Source of the DNA: Blautia massiliensis (ex Durand et al. 2017)
GTDB taxonomy: Bacteria; Bacillota; Clostridia; Lachnospirales; Lachnospiraceae
Direction of reading: 5' to 3'
NCBI RefSeq assembly: GCF_001487165.1
Contig: NZ_LN913006.1
Location: 929,293 to 993,292 of the forward strand
DNA length: 64,000 nt
In this document: positions 26,623 through 35,454 of the stretch, one piece after another
How the letters are laid out: every line of letters starts with the position of its first letter
Position numbering within the stretch: position 1 is the stretch's first letter
Position numbers and translations under genes: made by a program
The notes under the pieces: model-generated
The model's input: only the letters and a program-made list of their open reading frames with translations
The model's database searches: none
What the model was told of the DNA's origin: nothing

Positions 26623-27596
26623 GCAAGCCCTTAATTGAAGTAAAAGATCTGAAAGTATATTTTAAACAGAAATCTCCGAAGCTTCTGTCCTTTAAGCCGG
26701 GCATACTGAAGGCCGTGGATCAGGTAAGCTTTTCGATTGAAAAGGGGAAAACCTTCGGTCTGGTAGGAGAATCCGGAAGCGGAAAATCTACCATCGGAAA
26801 GGCAATCCTACGTTATCATAAACCCACAGGCGGTGAGGTTTTTTATGAGGGAACAGAGATCGGAGCCATGGGGGAAAAAGAACTGCTTCCATACCGCAAA
26901 AAAATGCAGTCCGTTTTTCAGGATCCCTATTCCTCTCTGGACCCAAGCCATACAGTGCAGGATATCATCTGTGAGCCTATGGAGATCCATAAAATGTACA
27001 CGCAGAAAGAACGTAAGGAGCGTGCAAAAGAACTGATCCGCGTGGTTGGCCTCAAAGAACAGGATCTTCTGAAGTATCCTCATGAGTTCTCCGGCGGACA
27101 GCGTCAGAGGATTTCCATTGCAAGAGCACTTTCCGTACAGCCGGAATTTGTAGTCTGCGATGAGCCCATTTCTGCGCTGGATGTTTCCCTGCAGGCCCAG
27201 ATCGTCCAGATGCTTCAGGATCTTCAGGAAAAATACGGGCTGACCTATCTGTTCATCAGCCATCAGCTGCAGGTGGTCCAGAAGATTTGTGATGAGATCG
27301 GGGTGCTTTATCTTGGAAATCTCATGGAGATCGCAGATGCAGATAAGCTCTATTCCAATCCGCTGCATCCTTATACAAAAATGCTAATCTCCTCGATTCC
27401 GGTTCCGGACCCGAGAGTCAAAACTCTGGATCAGATCGTTACGGATACCGGAGTACAGTCCAGATCTATCGGGGGCTGTCGCTTCCATAACCGCTGTCCG
27501 TGGTGTGAGGAACGCTGCAGACAGGAAACCCCGGCACTTCGTCAGGTGGAGCCGGGACATATGGTAGCATGTCATAAATATCAGGAAAAGAAATAA
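26619..27596 (+). CDS. Oligopeptide ABC transporter ATP-binding protein, DppF/OppF family
   Basis: 325-aa partner ATPase: Walker [15 protein letters not shown]-loop VFQDPYSSLDPSH, signature FSGGQRQRISIARAL, Walker B FVVCDEPISALDVS, switch ISHQLQVV (Gln after the His instead of the usual Asp-Leu). C-terminal Cys-rich extension (GGCRFHNRCPWCEERC). With the other four genes it completes an SBP-2 permease-2 ATPase importer. Confidence 0.95.
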   Translation: MSKPLIEVKDLKVYFKQKSPKLLSFKPGILKAVDQVSFSIEKGKTFGLVGESGSGKSTIGKAILRYHKPTGGEVFYEGTEIGAMGEKELLPYRKKMQSVFQDPYSSLDPSHTVQDIICEPMEIHKMYTQKERKERAKELIRVVGLKEQDLLKYPHEFSGGQRQRISIARALSVQPEFVVCDEPISALDVSLQAQIVQMLQDLQEKYGLTYLFISHQLQVVQKICDEIGVLYLGNLMEIADADKLYSNPLHPYTKMLISSIPVPDPRVKTLDQIVTDTGVQSRSIGGCRFHNRCPWCEERCRQETPALRQVEPGHMVACHKYQEKK

Positions 27597-27625
27597 TCAT
27601 AAAATACGGGAAGGTAAATAAAAAA

Positions 27626-28894
27626 GTGGACAAAAAAATATATAAAAACTATCTGGCGATCCTCCGTGAAGAGATGATTCCGGCTATGGGATGTACAGAA
27701 CCGATCGCTCTGGCCTATGGTGCGGCAAGAGCAAGAGAGATCCTTGGGAAAGAGCCGGAGCGTATCGTAGCAAAATGTTCCGGAAATATCATCAAAAATG
27801 TGCGTTGTGTGATCATTCCCAATTCAGGAGGCTTAAAGGGGATTCCTGCAGGTGTGATCCTTGGGGCGGTGGCAGGAGATGCCTCACTGGATATGGAAGT
27901 TCTTTCCAAAGTCGATGAAAAGGGCAGGGCACGCTGCCGGGAACTTCTGGAGGCAGATATCTGTAAGGTGGAGCTTCTGGACACGCCGGTAGTCCTTCAC
28001 ATTATCATCGAAATGTATGCCGGTGAAGATGCCGTCAGCCTGGAGATCAAATACGACCATATCAACGTGACCAGGATCAGCAAAAACGGAGAGATCCTCC
28101 TTGATGCAGATAAAGCAGTGGAAGAAAAGGAAGAGACGGACCGCGGCCTGTTAAATCTGGAGGATATTCGGGAATTTGCAGATACCGTAGAGCTTTCCGA
28201 TGTAAAGGAGCTTCTGGATGCGCAGATCAGAAGCAACATGGCCATTGCTCATGAGGGAATGACCGGAAAATACGGCCTGGGTATCGGGCGCGTGATCCGT
28301 GAAAATTATTCTCACGATATGCTCACCAGAATGAGAAGTCTTACTGCAGCGGCTTCTGAGGCACGTATGGGTGGCTGTGATATGCCGGTTGTCATCAATT
28401 CCGGAAGCGGAAATCAGGGAATTGCATGTTCTGTTCCGCTGATCGTCTATGCAAGAGAGATGGAGCTGCCGGATTACAGCCTCTACAGGGCTCTGGTGTT
28501 TTCCAATCTCCTCACAGTCTATCAGAAGCAATATATAGGGAAGCTGTCTGCCTTCTGCGGTGCGGTATCGGCCTCCTGTGCAGCCGGAGCTGCCATTACC
28601 TATATGGTAGGCGGAGATATTTCCCTGATCAAAAAAACGATCGAGAATACCCTTGCCAATATTCCGGGAATCATCTGTGATGGGGCCAAGATCTCCTGTG
28701 CTGCCAAGATCGCAGCCTGTCTTGACGCAGCCTTCCTGGCGCATCATCTTGCCATGAACGGGCAGTCTTATGCACCTTATACAGGAATTCTCCAGGAAGA
28801 AACCGCAGAGACCATCAGCTGTGTGGGTCAGATCGGAAAAGACGGTATGAAGGAAACAGACAGAGAGATCCTCAAGATCATGCTGGAGCATTGA
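27626..28894 (+). CDS. L-cysteine desulfidase / UPF0597 family (CyuA/YhaM-like)
   Basis: 422-aa cytosolic protein of the family annotated as serine dehydratase alpha-like or L-cysteine desulfidase, [4Fe-4S]-dependent enzymes splitting cysteine to pyruvate, sulfide and ammonia. Family motifs: AMGCTEPIALAYGAA near residue 20, CSGNIIKNVRCVIIPNSGG, GSGNQGIACSVP and IICDGAKISCAAK, with the conserved cysteines that could hold the cluster. The start is GTG, SD GGGAAGG. It sits 29 bases after the transporter operon, suggesting the imported substrate feeds cysteine or serine catabolism (inference). Confidence 0.88.
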   Translation: MDKKIYKNYLAILREEMIPAMGCTEPIALAYGAARAREILGKEPERIVAKCSGNIIKNVRCVIIPNSGGLKGIPAGVILGAVAGDASLDMEVLSKVDEKGRARCRELLEADICKVELLDTPVVLHIIIEMYAGEDAVSLEIKYDHINVTRISKNGEILLDADKAVEEKEETDRGLLNLEDIREFADTVELSDVKELLDAQIRSNMAIAHEGMTGKYGLGIGRVIRENYSHDMLTRMRSLTAAASEARMGGCDMPVVINSGSGNQGIACSVPLIVYAREMELPDYSLYRALVFSNLLTVYQKQYIGKLSAFCGAVSASCAAGAAITYMVGGDISLIKKTIENTLANIPGIICDGAKISCAAKIAACLDAAFLAHHLAMNGQSYAPYTGILQEETAETISCVGQIGKDGMKETDREILKIMLEH

Positions 28895-28938
28895 TCCGTA
28901 TCGGAGACGGCACAGATTAAACAGAAAAGGTTGGATTT

Positions 28939-29730
28939 ATGGACAACGAATTAAGAATTGCAATACTGATCGATGCAGATAATGTATCAGACAAATACAT
29001 CAAGATCATCGTGGATGAAGTGGCAAACATCGGCATAGCCACCTACAAACGGATCTATGGAGACTGGACCAGTGCACGGCTTTCCTCCTGGAAAAAGGTT
29101 CTTCTGGAGGATTCCATCATTCCTATCCAGCAGTACAGCTATACCACTGGAAAAAACGCCACCGATTCGGCGATGATCATTGATGCCATGGATATTCTGT
29201 ATTCCGGAAATGTGGATGGATATTGTATTGTTTCTTCGGACAGTGATTTCACCCGTCTGGCAGCAAGGCTCCGGGAATCCGGAATGCTGGTCCTGGGTAT
29301 GGGTGAGGAGAAGACGCCGAAGCCGTTTATTTCCGCATGCAACCAGTTTAAATATCTGGATCTTCTCTACCGCAACCAGCAGGAGGAAGAGAAGAAGGAA
29401 GATCTGGCTACTGCAGCAGAAGCTAAAAAATCCGGAAACAGCAGCAAACAGAGCAGCTCCGGCTCCAGGAAGAACAAAGATCTCAAGCGGGTGCGCAAGG
29501 CCATTAATGCCATCATCGAGAAATTTTCTGACGAAGAGGGATGGCTTTCCTCCGGACAGCTGGGCGATCAGCTTGGGAAACGACTTCCGGATTTTGATGT
29601 GCGTAATTACGGATATTCCAAGCTGACCCCCTTTATCAAATCTCTGGGAAATTATGAGACAGGCAGGATCCCCACAGGAAGCGGAGGGAGAAAGCAGATC
29701 TATTTCCGGATGAAGGAGGATAAACAATGA
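28939..29730 (+). CDS. NYN (PIN-like) domain protein with C-terminal OST-HTH/LOTUS domain
   Basis: 263-aa two-domain protein. The N-terminal NYN domain (1-~145) has acidic active-site positions in IAILIDADN, KNATDSAMIIDAMD and CIVSSDSDFTRLA, as in metal-dependent RNases. A Glu/Lys/Ser linker follows, then an OST-HTH RNA-binding domain (~180-260: KFSDEEGWLSSGQLGDQLGK). Bacterial relatives are predicted RNA-processing or degradation enzymes. Its last 4 bases overlap a tRNA dihydrouridine synthase, which suggests an RNA-related operon. The RNA target is unknown. Confidence 0.88.
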   Translation: MDNELRIAILIDADNVSDKYIKIIVDEVANIGIATYKRIYGDWTSARLSSWKKVLLEDSIIPIQQYSYTTGKNATDSAMIIDAMDILYSGNVDGYCIVSSDSDFTRLAARLRESGMLVLGMGEEKTPKPFISACNQFKYLDLLYRNQQEEEKKEDLATAAEAKKSGNSSKQSSSGSRKNKDLKRVRKAINAIIEKFSDEEGWLSSGQLGDQLGKRLPDFDVRNYGYSKLTPFIKSLGNYETGRIPTGSGGRKQIYFRMKEDKQ

Positions 29731-30689
29731 AGAATTATCTGGCACCTATGGAGGGCGTAACCAACTGGGTTTACCGGAATGCATATCATGATTGTTTTTA
29801 TCCCATGGATAAATACTTTACGCCCTTCATCACTGCCAAGCCCAATAAACGTCTCAGCAGCAAGGAGATCAAAGAGGTATCACCGGAAACCAACGGAGAT
29901 CTTCCGGTGATCCCCCAGATCCTGACCAACAATGCGGAGGATTTTGTGAAAACAGCCCATATCTTCCGGGATGAATACGGACACAGGGAAGTAAATCTCA
30001 ATCTGGGATGCCCCTCGGGAACTGTCACAGCCAAGGGAAAGGGTGCCGGTTTCCTGGGCGAGCCGGATAAGCTGGAACGTTTTCTGGATGAGATTTTCGA
30101 AAAGACCGGGATGGAGATCTCCATAAAAACAAGAGTGGGAACGGATTATGAGGAAGACTGGGAACGGCTTCTTGAGATCTACGGCAGATATCCGCTGAAG
30201 GAGCTGATCATCCATCCACGCCTTCTGAAGGATCATTATAAGGGGATTCCCAGATATGGACTGTATGAGGAGGCAAGGGAAAAGCTGAAGGTTCCCCTGG
30301 GATATAACGGGGATATTTTTTCAGTGGAGGCTTATCAGGAAATCCGGGAGAAATTTCCGGATGCAGACAGCGTCATGTACGGAAGAGGCCTGATCGCAAG
30401 GCCCTATCTTCTGGATGCCATTATGCAAAAAGAAGACGGAGAGGATCACCGGGAAGAATACCGGAAAAAGCTGCGGCAGTTCCATGACCGTCTTTACCGG
30501 GATTATCAGGAATATCTTTCAGGAGAACGAAATGTACTTTTCCGCATGAAGGAATTGTGGAGTTATATGGCACCGGGCTTTACCAATTATGCCAGATATC
30601 TGAAAAAGATCAAAAAATCCCAGCATTTTGGTGACTATGAGGCAGCAGTTATGAGCCTTTTTGGAGAACAGGAGATCTTAAAGGTATGA
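29727..30689 (+). CDS. tRNA-dihydrouridine synthase family protein
   Basis: 320-aa FMN-dependent TIM barrel reducing uridines in tRNA. It starts NYLAPMEGVTNWVYRNAYHD, with LNLGCPSGTVTAKGKGAGFL holding the catalytic Cys, ISIKTRVGTDYEE, and PLGYNGDIFSVEAY with VMYGRGLIARPYLL for FMN phosphate. It is closer to the short DusC-like/clostridial type than to DusB. ATGA overlaps on both sides tie it to the NYN gene and the DUF2284 gene. Confidence 0.93.
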   Translation: MKNYLAPMEGVTNWVYRNAYHDCFYPMDKYFTPFITAKPNKRLSSKEIKEVSPETNGDLPVIPQILTNNAEDFVKTAHIFRDEYGHREVNLNLGCPSGTVTAKGKGAGFLGEPDKLERFLDEIFEKTGMEISIKTRVGTDYEEDWERLLEIYGRYPLKELIIHPRLLKDHYKGIPRYGLYEEAREKLKVPLGYNGDIFSVEAYQEIREKFPDADSVMYGRGLIARPYLLDAIMQKEDGEDHREEYRKKLRQFHDRLYRDYQEYLSGERNVLFRMKELWSYMAPGFTNYARYLKKIKKSQHFGDYEAAVMSLFGEQEILKV

Positions 30690-31231
30690 ACAGTATAAAA
30701 GAAAAATTTGATGAGTTTATTTCCCAGTATCCCATTTTTGAGTATCGTGTGCTGGATACCGGGGATATTAAAGTACAGTCACGTGTGCGTACGATCTGTA
30801 AACAGGAATGTGAACGTTATGGGAGCACATGGGCCTGTCCTCCGGCAGTGGGAGAGCTGTCAGAATGCGAAAAGAAGATCCGGAGCTATCCGAAAGCAGT
30901 TTTCTTTTCCAGCGTTGCGGAGGTATCGGATATCATGAACATGAAGGAGATGCTTTCCACAAGAATGGAACACGAAGCGCTTACAGAGAAGGTACGTGAT
31001 TTTCTGGAGGGAGAGGGCTATGAGACCTTTACGCTTTCCACGGAATCCTGTGACTTCTGTGAACGCTGTGCCTATCTGGACGGAAAACCATGCCGTTTTC
31101 CGGAGCATATGCATCCATGTCTGGAAAGCTATGGCGTGGTAGTCAGTGAGATCGTAGAAAAGGAAGCTATGGAATATAATCTGGGTGGAAATACCATTCT
31201 CTGGTTTTCCATGGTGCTGATCCGCAGATAA
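30686..31231 (+). CDS. DUF2284 predicted metal-binding protein
   Basis: 181-aa cytosolic protein with conserved cysteines grouped as CKQEC, WACPP, ESCDFCERCAYLDGKPCRFP and HPCLES, the pattern of DUF2284, predicted to bind metal or an iron-sulfur cluster. There is no known reaction. It is coupled by ATGA to the tRNA dihydrouridine synthase gene. A terminator follows. Confidence 0.85.
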   Translation: MNSIKEKFDEFISQYPIFEYRVLDTGDIKVQSRVRTICKQECERYGSTWACPPAVGELSECEKKIRSYPKAVFFSSVAEVSDIMNMKEMLSTRMEHEALTEKVRDFLEGEGYETFTLSTESCDFCERCAYLDGKPCRFPEHMHPCLESYGVVVSEIVEKEAMEYNLGGNTILWFSMVLIRR

Positions 31232-31270
31232 AAGACAAAAAGCAGATACAGTGAAAGATACATAAGAAGA

Positions 31271-31315
31271 AATCCTCCGGCATAGATTAATGATAAAAGC
31301 CGGAGGATTTTTTTA
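31271..31315 (+). terminator. Terminator whose 3' arm is the yqfC Shine-Dalgarno
   Basis: AATCCTCCGGC (31271-31281) pairs perfectly with GCCGGAGGATT (31299-31309), then a T run (31308-31314) and the yqfC ATG at 31316. GGAGG in the 3' arm lies 9 bases from the ATG. Same design as the element before tepA. Confidence 0.88.
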
Positions 31316-31579
31316 ATGAGAAAAATGTCAGCTTTTCTGGAGCTTCCCGAGGAACCGGCATTTCGGGAGGTGCAGGTGATACTTACGGGAAAACGCCGGG
31401 CAGTGATCGAAAATTACCGGAATATCCAGAGCTATACAAGGGAGGAGATCCTGATACTGACACCTTCCGGTAGACTTGTGATCCGTGGGAAAAACCTTGT
31501 GATCCCCTGCTACACAACCCTTGAACTATGTATCCGCGGGCAGATCGAAAGCATTACGCTGGAGGAGGGAAATAAGTAA
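31316..31579 (+). CDS. yqfC: Sporulation protein YqfC
   Basis: 87-aa small protein of the YabP/YqfC family: LELPEEPAFREVQVILTGKR, IENYRNIQSYTREEILILTP, then VIRGKNLVIPCYTTLELCIR with a closing IRGQIESI. In Bacillus it is made in the sporulating mother cell under sigma-E. It overlaps yqfD by one base (TAATG). Its ribosome binding site is locked inside the upstream terminator. Confidence 0.92.
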   Translation: MRKMSAFLELPEEPAFREVQVILTGKRRAVIENYRNIQSYTREEILILTPSGRLVIRGKNLVIPCYTTLELCIRGQIESITLEEGNK

Positions 31580-32784
31580 TGGTCCCAGGTTTTGTGCGGG
31601 TTTCTGTTAAGGGACAGCAATGTCAGCGGTTCGTGAACCTTTGCAGAGGCAGGGAAATGGATCTGAAAAGGATCATCCGCACCGGTGAGACGGAGCTTCA
31701 GCTGACTATGAAGGTAGCGGATTTTCTGCAGATCTCGCCACTGCGGAGAAAAACAGGGGTACATATCCACATCCTGAAAAAAAAAGGGCCTTTGTTTTTT
31801 CTGCTTTTCTGTAAAAGAAGAAAAATGATCCCCGCGGGGTTTCTGGCAGTTTGCTGCCTCCTTTTTTTTCTGTCAGGCAGAGTGTGGAACGTTGAAATTC
31901 GGGGAAATATTTTAAATCCCACACCCCAGCTGATGAGCTTTCTGAAAGAGCAAGGGGTCTGTTTCGGAGTATCCAGAAAGAAGATCAGCTGCAGTGCACT
32001 TGCAGCTTCCCTGCGAAGAGAATTTCCGGAGATCACCTGGGTGTCAGCCGGATTTTCGGGAACGGGCCTGCGTTTTGAGATCCGGGAGGGAACTGCCGGA
32101 GAAAAAGCAGAGCCGGAAGAAAGAGCATGCAGTCTGTTTTCAACCCTGGACGGTGTGATCGATTCCATGGTCACACGGCAGGGAACTCCTCTTGTCAGGG
32201 CCGGGGATGAAATAAAAAAAGGCCAGGAACTGGTTTCCGGGATCGTGGACATCACCGATGACAGTCAGGAGGTCATCCGCTATGCATATGTTCAGGCAGA
32301 TGCGGATATTTACATCCGACATACCATTGCCTATTACGATACCTTTCCGTTGGACATAGAGAAAAAGGTGTGGTCCGGTAAAAAGAAAACAAGGCTTATT
32401 TTTCAGCTGGGAAACTGGTTTCTGGATTTTTCCTCTCCTCTGAAACAAAATGAGGAATGCCTCGTCAGCCGGGAACCTCTTTTCAGTATCGGGATTTTTC
32501 GTTCTCCTGTTACCCTGGGGATCGCTGCGATCGGGAAGTACGAAGTACAGAAAGAGCAGCTGACAGAGGATGCCGCAAAAAAACAGGCCATACAAAGGCT
32601 TTATGCCTATGAAGAAAAATTAATAGAAAAAGGGGTTCAAATATCTGAAAATAATGTTAAAATAGAAATAAATCACCAGGACTGCGTCAGCAGAGGCACT
32701 CTTACCGTCATTGAACGGACCGGAAGAGAAGCCCCCACAGAAAAAAAGACGCAGCCAAAAGAAAGGACACCAGAGGATGGCTAG
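31579..32784 (+). CDS. yqfD: Sporulation protein YqfD
   Basis: 401-aa membrane protein conserved in endospore formers. Cytoplasmic N-terminal ~90 residues, one strong membrane segment (MIPAGFLAVCCLLFFLSG), then a large extracytoplasmic domain with WNVEIRGN, DGVIDSMVTRQGTPLVRAGD and KKGQELVSGIVDI, the family core. The basic, Glu-rich tail (RTGREAPTEKKTQPKERT) is the part overlapped by phoH. Paired with yqfC as in Bacillus. Confidence 0.93.
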   Translation: MVPGFVRVSVKGQQCQRFVNLCRGREMDLKRIIRTGETELQLTMKVADFLQISPLRRKTGVHIHILKKKGPLFFLLFCKRRKMIPAGFLAVCCLLFFLSGRVWNVEIRGNILNPTPQLMSFLKEQGVCFGVSRKKISCSALAASLRREFPEITWVSAGFSGTGLRFEIREGTAGEKAEPEERACSLFSTLDGVIDSMVTRQGTPLVRAGDEIKKGQELVSGIVDITDDSQEVIRYAYVQADADIYIRHTIAYYDTFPLDIEKKVWSGKKKTRLIFQLGNWFLDFSSPLKQNEECLVSREPLFSIGIFRSPVTLGIAAIGKYEVQKEQLTEDAAKKQAIQRLYAYEEKLIEKGVQISENNVKIEINHQDCVSRGTLTVIERTGREAPTEKKTQPKERTPEDG

Positions 32785-33802
32785 CAGCATTATCGAATTA
32801 TATGTGGATGTGCCGGCAGACCGCCAGGCGAATATTTTCGGACAGTTTGACGAGCATCTGAAGCTGATCGAACGTACTCTGAACGTAACCATGATCTTCC
32901 GTGACGGTTCTCTTAAGATCCTGGGAAGCCAGGAGGGAGCCACACAGGCTAGGGCGATCGTGGAGGAACTGAACACACTTGCGGGCAGAGGCAATACCAT
33001 CACACAGCAGAATGTGAATTACGCACTTTCCCTTGCCATGGAGAAGATCGGCTCCGTGATGGAGGAGATCGACAAGGATTTTATCTGTAATACCATACAG
33101 GGCAGACCCATCAAGCCCAAGACTCTCGGACAGAAGGATTATGTGGAACAGATCCGTAAGAAGATGATCGTGTTCGGTGTGGGACCTGCCGGAACTGGCA
33201 AAACCTATCTTGCCATGGCTATGGCAGTAACTGCTTTTCGCAATGAGGAGGTTTCCAGGATCATTCTTACCAGACCCGCCATTGAGGCAGGCGAGAAGCT
33301 GGGATTCCTTCCTGGCGATCTCCAGAGCAAGGTCGATCCCTATCTGCGTCCTCTTTATGACGCATTGTATCAGATCATGGGCGCAGACAGCTTTGCCAAA
33401 AACATGGAGAAGGGGCTCATAGAGGTTGCCCCTCTTGCCTATATGAGGGGACGTACACTGGATAATGCCTTCATCATCCTAGATGAGGCACAGAATACCA
33501 CACCTGCCCAGATGAAGATGTTCCTGACCAGGATCGGCTTCGGTTCCAAGGTAATCATCACAGGAGATGCATCCCAGAAGGACCTTCCCAGGGATGCCAC
33601 GTCTGGTCTGGATGTGGCGATGAAGGTGCTGAAGAAGATCGATGACATCGGATTCTGTCAGCTGACCAGCAAGGATGTTGTACGTCATCCACTTGTACAG
33701 CAGATCGTACAGGCCTATGACGATTATGAAAAAAAACAGAAGCCTGCCAAATCCAGGAAGGATGACAGGTATGCTGTAAAAAATAAGGAGTACAGAAGAT
33801 GA
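32777..33802 (+). CDS. phoH: PhoH-family ATPase (PhoL-type)
   Basis: 341-aa protein from the ATG at 32777 (ASSIIELYVDVPADRQ), chosen over the in-frame ATG at 32711 deep inside yqfD because AAAGGA precedes it and family N-termini align there. It has an N-terminal KH-like region (~1-80) and a P-loop ATPase with GPAGTGKTYLAMAMAV and Walker B FIILDEAQNTTPAQM, plus VIITGDASQKDLP. Gene order yqfC-yqfD-phoH-ybeY is the conserved Firmicutes arrangement. Probably acts in RNA metabolism together with YbeY. Confidence 0.94.
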   Translation: MASSIIELYVDVPADRQANIFGQFDEHLKLIERTLNVTMIFRDGSLKILGSQEGATQARAIVEELNTLAGRGNTITQQNVNYALSLAMEKIGSVMEEIDKDFICNTIQGRPIKPKTLGQKDYVEQIRKKMIVFGVGPAGTGKTYLAMAMAVTAFRNEEVSRIILTRPAIEAGEKLGFLPGDLQSKVDPYLRPLYDALYQIMGADSFAKNMEKGLIEVAPLAYMRGRTLDNAFIILDEAQNTTPAQMKMFLTRIGFGSKVIITGDASQKDLPRDATSGLDVAMKVLKKIDDIGFCQLTSKDVVRHPLVQQIVQAYDDYEKKQKPAKSRKDDRYAVKNKEYRR

Positions 33803-34293
33803 CCATAAATATCGAATATGAGACAGATCAGGAGCTGGGCATTGACTATGCTGCCCTTGCATCCCAGGTTGCGGACAAGGTTCTTGAAATGGAAAAATGT
33901 CCCTATGACGGACAGGTCAATCTTGTCCTGACAGACAACGAGGAGATCAAGAGGGTAAATACGGAATTCCGGAATATCCAGGCTCCTACGGATGTGCTGT
34001 CATTTCCTATGATCCCCTTTGAGACACCGGCGGATTATTCCGTTGTGGAAGAGGATGAGTCCTATTTTGATCTGGACAGTGATGAACTCCTTCTTGGAGA
34101 TATCATGATCTCCGTGCCCAAGGTTTTTGCCCAGGCAGAGGAATACGGACATAGTGTGACAAGGGAATTCTGTTTCCTGGTGGCACACAGTATGTTGCAT
34201 CTTCTGGGCTATGATCATATGACAGAGGATGAGGCGAAGGTCATGGAAGCCAAGCAGGCAGCGGCACTGAAGGAGCTGGGGATTAACCGTTAG
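33799..34293 (+). CDS. ybeY: Endoribonuclease YbeY (rRNA maturation factor)
   Basis: 164-aa zinc metalloprotein for 16S rRNA 3' processing and ribosome quality control. The zinc motif HxxxHxxxxxH is in HSMLHLLGYDHM, with the RNA-binding Arg-containing strand upstream (EEIKRVNTEFRNIQAPTDVL then SFP). ATGA overlap with phoH. Confidence 0.96.
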   Translation: MTINIEYETDQELGIDYAALASQVADKVLEMEKCPYDGQVNLVLTDNEEIKRVNTEFRNIQAPTDVLSFPMIPFETPADYSVVEEDESYFDLDSDELLLGDIMISVPKVFAQAEEYGHSVTREFCFLVAHSMLHLLGYDHMTEDEAKVMEAKQAAALKELGINR

Positions 34294-34330
34294 TACAGCG
34301 AATGACTGCGGGCTGTCCCACGGAAAAGCT

Positions 34331-34351
34331 AAGCGGAAAACTCTTCCGCTT
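34331..34351 (+). other. Hairpin in the ybeY-DUF3048 spacer
   Basis: AAGCGGAA (34331-34338) pairs perfectly with TTCCGCTT (34344-34351). No T tract follows, and it ends just ahead of the SD AAAGGAGG of the next gene, so it may insulate translation rather than terminate. Confidence 0.45.
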
Positions 34352-34370
34352 TAAGAAAAGGAGGTAATAT

Positions 34371-35420
34371 ATGAGAATGAAAAAGACAGGTATCCTGGCA
34401 GGTATCACAGCTGCATGCATCTGCATTGCCCAGACTGTTCCCGCTTTTGGAGCAGGGCAGGATCTGGTAGGCTTTGTCCCCAATGAGGAAAAGCAGGAAG
34501 AAACCCAGGTAAAGAGCTATCTTACCGGCGAAGATGTTCCGGAGAGCATTGGACGGAGAAGACCGGTTGCCGTGATGATGGGCAACAACAGTGTCGGAGC
34601 TCCCCAGAGTGGTATCGGACATGCCGGTGTTGTCTACGAAGCGCCGGTGGAAGGTAATATTACCCGTCTTATGGGCATTCTCGAAGATTACGATGAGCTG
34701 GAACGGATCGGTTCCGTTCGCAGCTGCCGTGACTATTATCTCTTTTATGCCAACGAATTTAATGCGATCTATGCCCACTACGGACAGGCTGCCTATGCAC
34801 TGCCTTATCTGGAACAGCATGTGATCGATAACCTCAACGGGATCCAGATTGGCAAGCTGGCTTTTTTCCGCACAACAGACAGGAAGGCACCTCACAATGC
34901 CTACACAGATGCCAGTCACCTTCAGGCAGGCATAGATGCTATGGGATACAGCCAGGAATATAAAGAAGAATATACCGGACATTATCTTTTTGCAGAAGAT
35001 GGTACAGAGACTGTACCGGATGGGATCACAGCCAGCCTTGTGAAGCTGGATAATTTTACTGACAATCATCCCTGGTATGAATACGATGAGGAGACAAAGG
35101 AATATAAGAGATTCCAGTTTGGCAAGGAACATGTGGATCAGCTGGATAATGAACCGCTTACCTGCGACAATATCATCCTTCAGTATTCATCCTGCCCGGC
35201 CTACGATGGAAACGGCTATCTGAATATTGATGCCATTTCCGGCGGAGAGGGCAAGTTTATTACCAGAGGCAGAGCCATTGATATCCGCTGGGAGAAGGAT
35301 TCTCCATGGGGGATCACCCATTATTACGACGGAAATGAACAGGAGATCCGCCTGAATCCGGGTACTACCTGGGTGGAGATCGTACAGAATGACAGGATCG
35401 ATTCCGTTACTTATCAGTAA
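34371..35420 (+). CDS. Secreted DUF3048 protein (YerB family)
   Basis: 349-aa exported protein. The signal peptide (KKTGILAGITAACICIAQTV, likely cut near AFG-AG) is followed by the two-part DUF3048 fold: PVAVMMGNNSVGAPQSGIGH, VYEAPVEGNITRLMGIL, RIGSVRSCRDYYLFYANEF, and a C-terminal part with ISGGEGKFITRGRAIDIRWE. Bacillus YerB is a lipoprotein, but no lipobox is obvious here. Function of the family is unproven; it is often found with cell-envelope genes. SD AAAGGAGG. Confidence 0.88.
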   Translation: MRMKKTGILAGITAACICIAQTVPAFGAGQDLVGFVPNEEKQEETQVKSYLTGEDVPESIGRRRPVAVMMGNNSVGAPQSGIGHAGVVYEAPVEGNITRLMGILEDYDELERIGSVRSCRDYYLFYANEFNAIYAHYGQAAYALPYLEQHVIDNLNGIQIGKLAFFRTTDRKAPHNAYTDASHLQAGIDAMGYSQEYKEEYTGHYLFAEDGTETVPDGITASLVKLDNFTDNHPWYEYDEETKEYKRFQFGKEHVDQLDNEPLTCDNIILQYSSCPAYDGNGYLNIDAISGGEGKFITRGRAIDIRWEKDSPWGITHYYDGNEQEIRLNPGTTWVEIVQNDRIDSVTYQ

Positions 35421-35454
35421 GACTAATATACAGGTATCAGGAGAAACAAAAAAC

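Noticed and set aside
28151-28891. 246-codon minus-strand frame opposite the cysteine desulfidase-family gene
   Set aside because: No start signal or motif; complementary shadow.
32711-32776. Upstream in-frame ATG for phoH giving a 22-residue basic extension
   Set aside because: It lies deep inside yqfD, lacks an SD and is not part of PhoH proteins; ATG 32777 has an SD.
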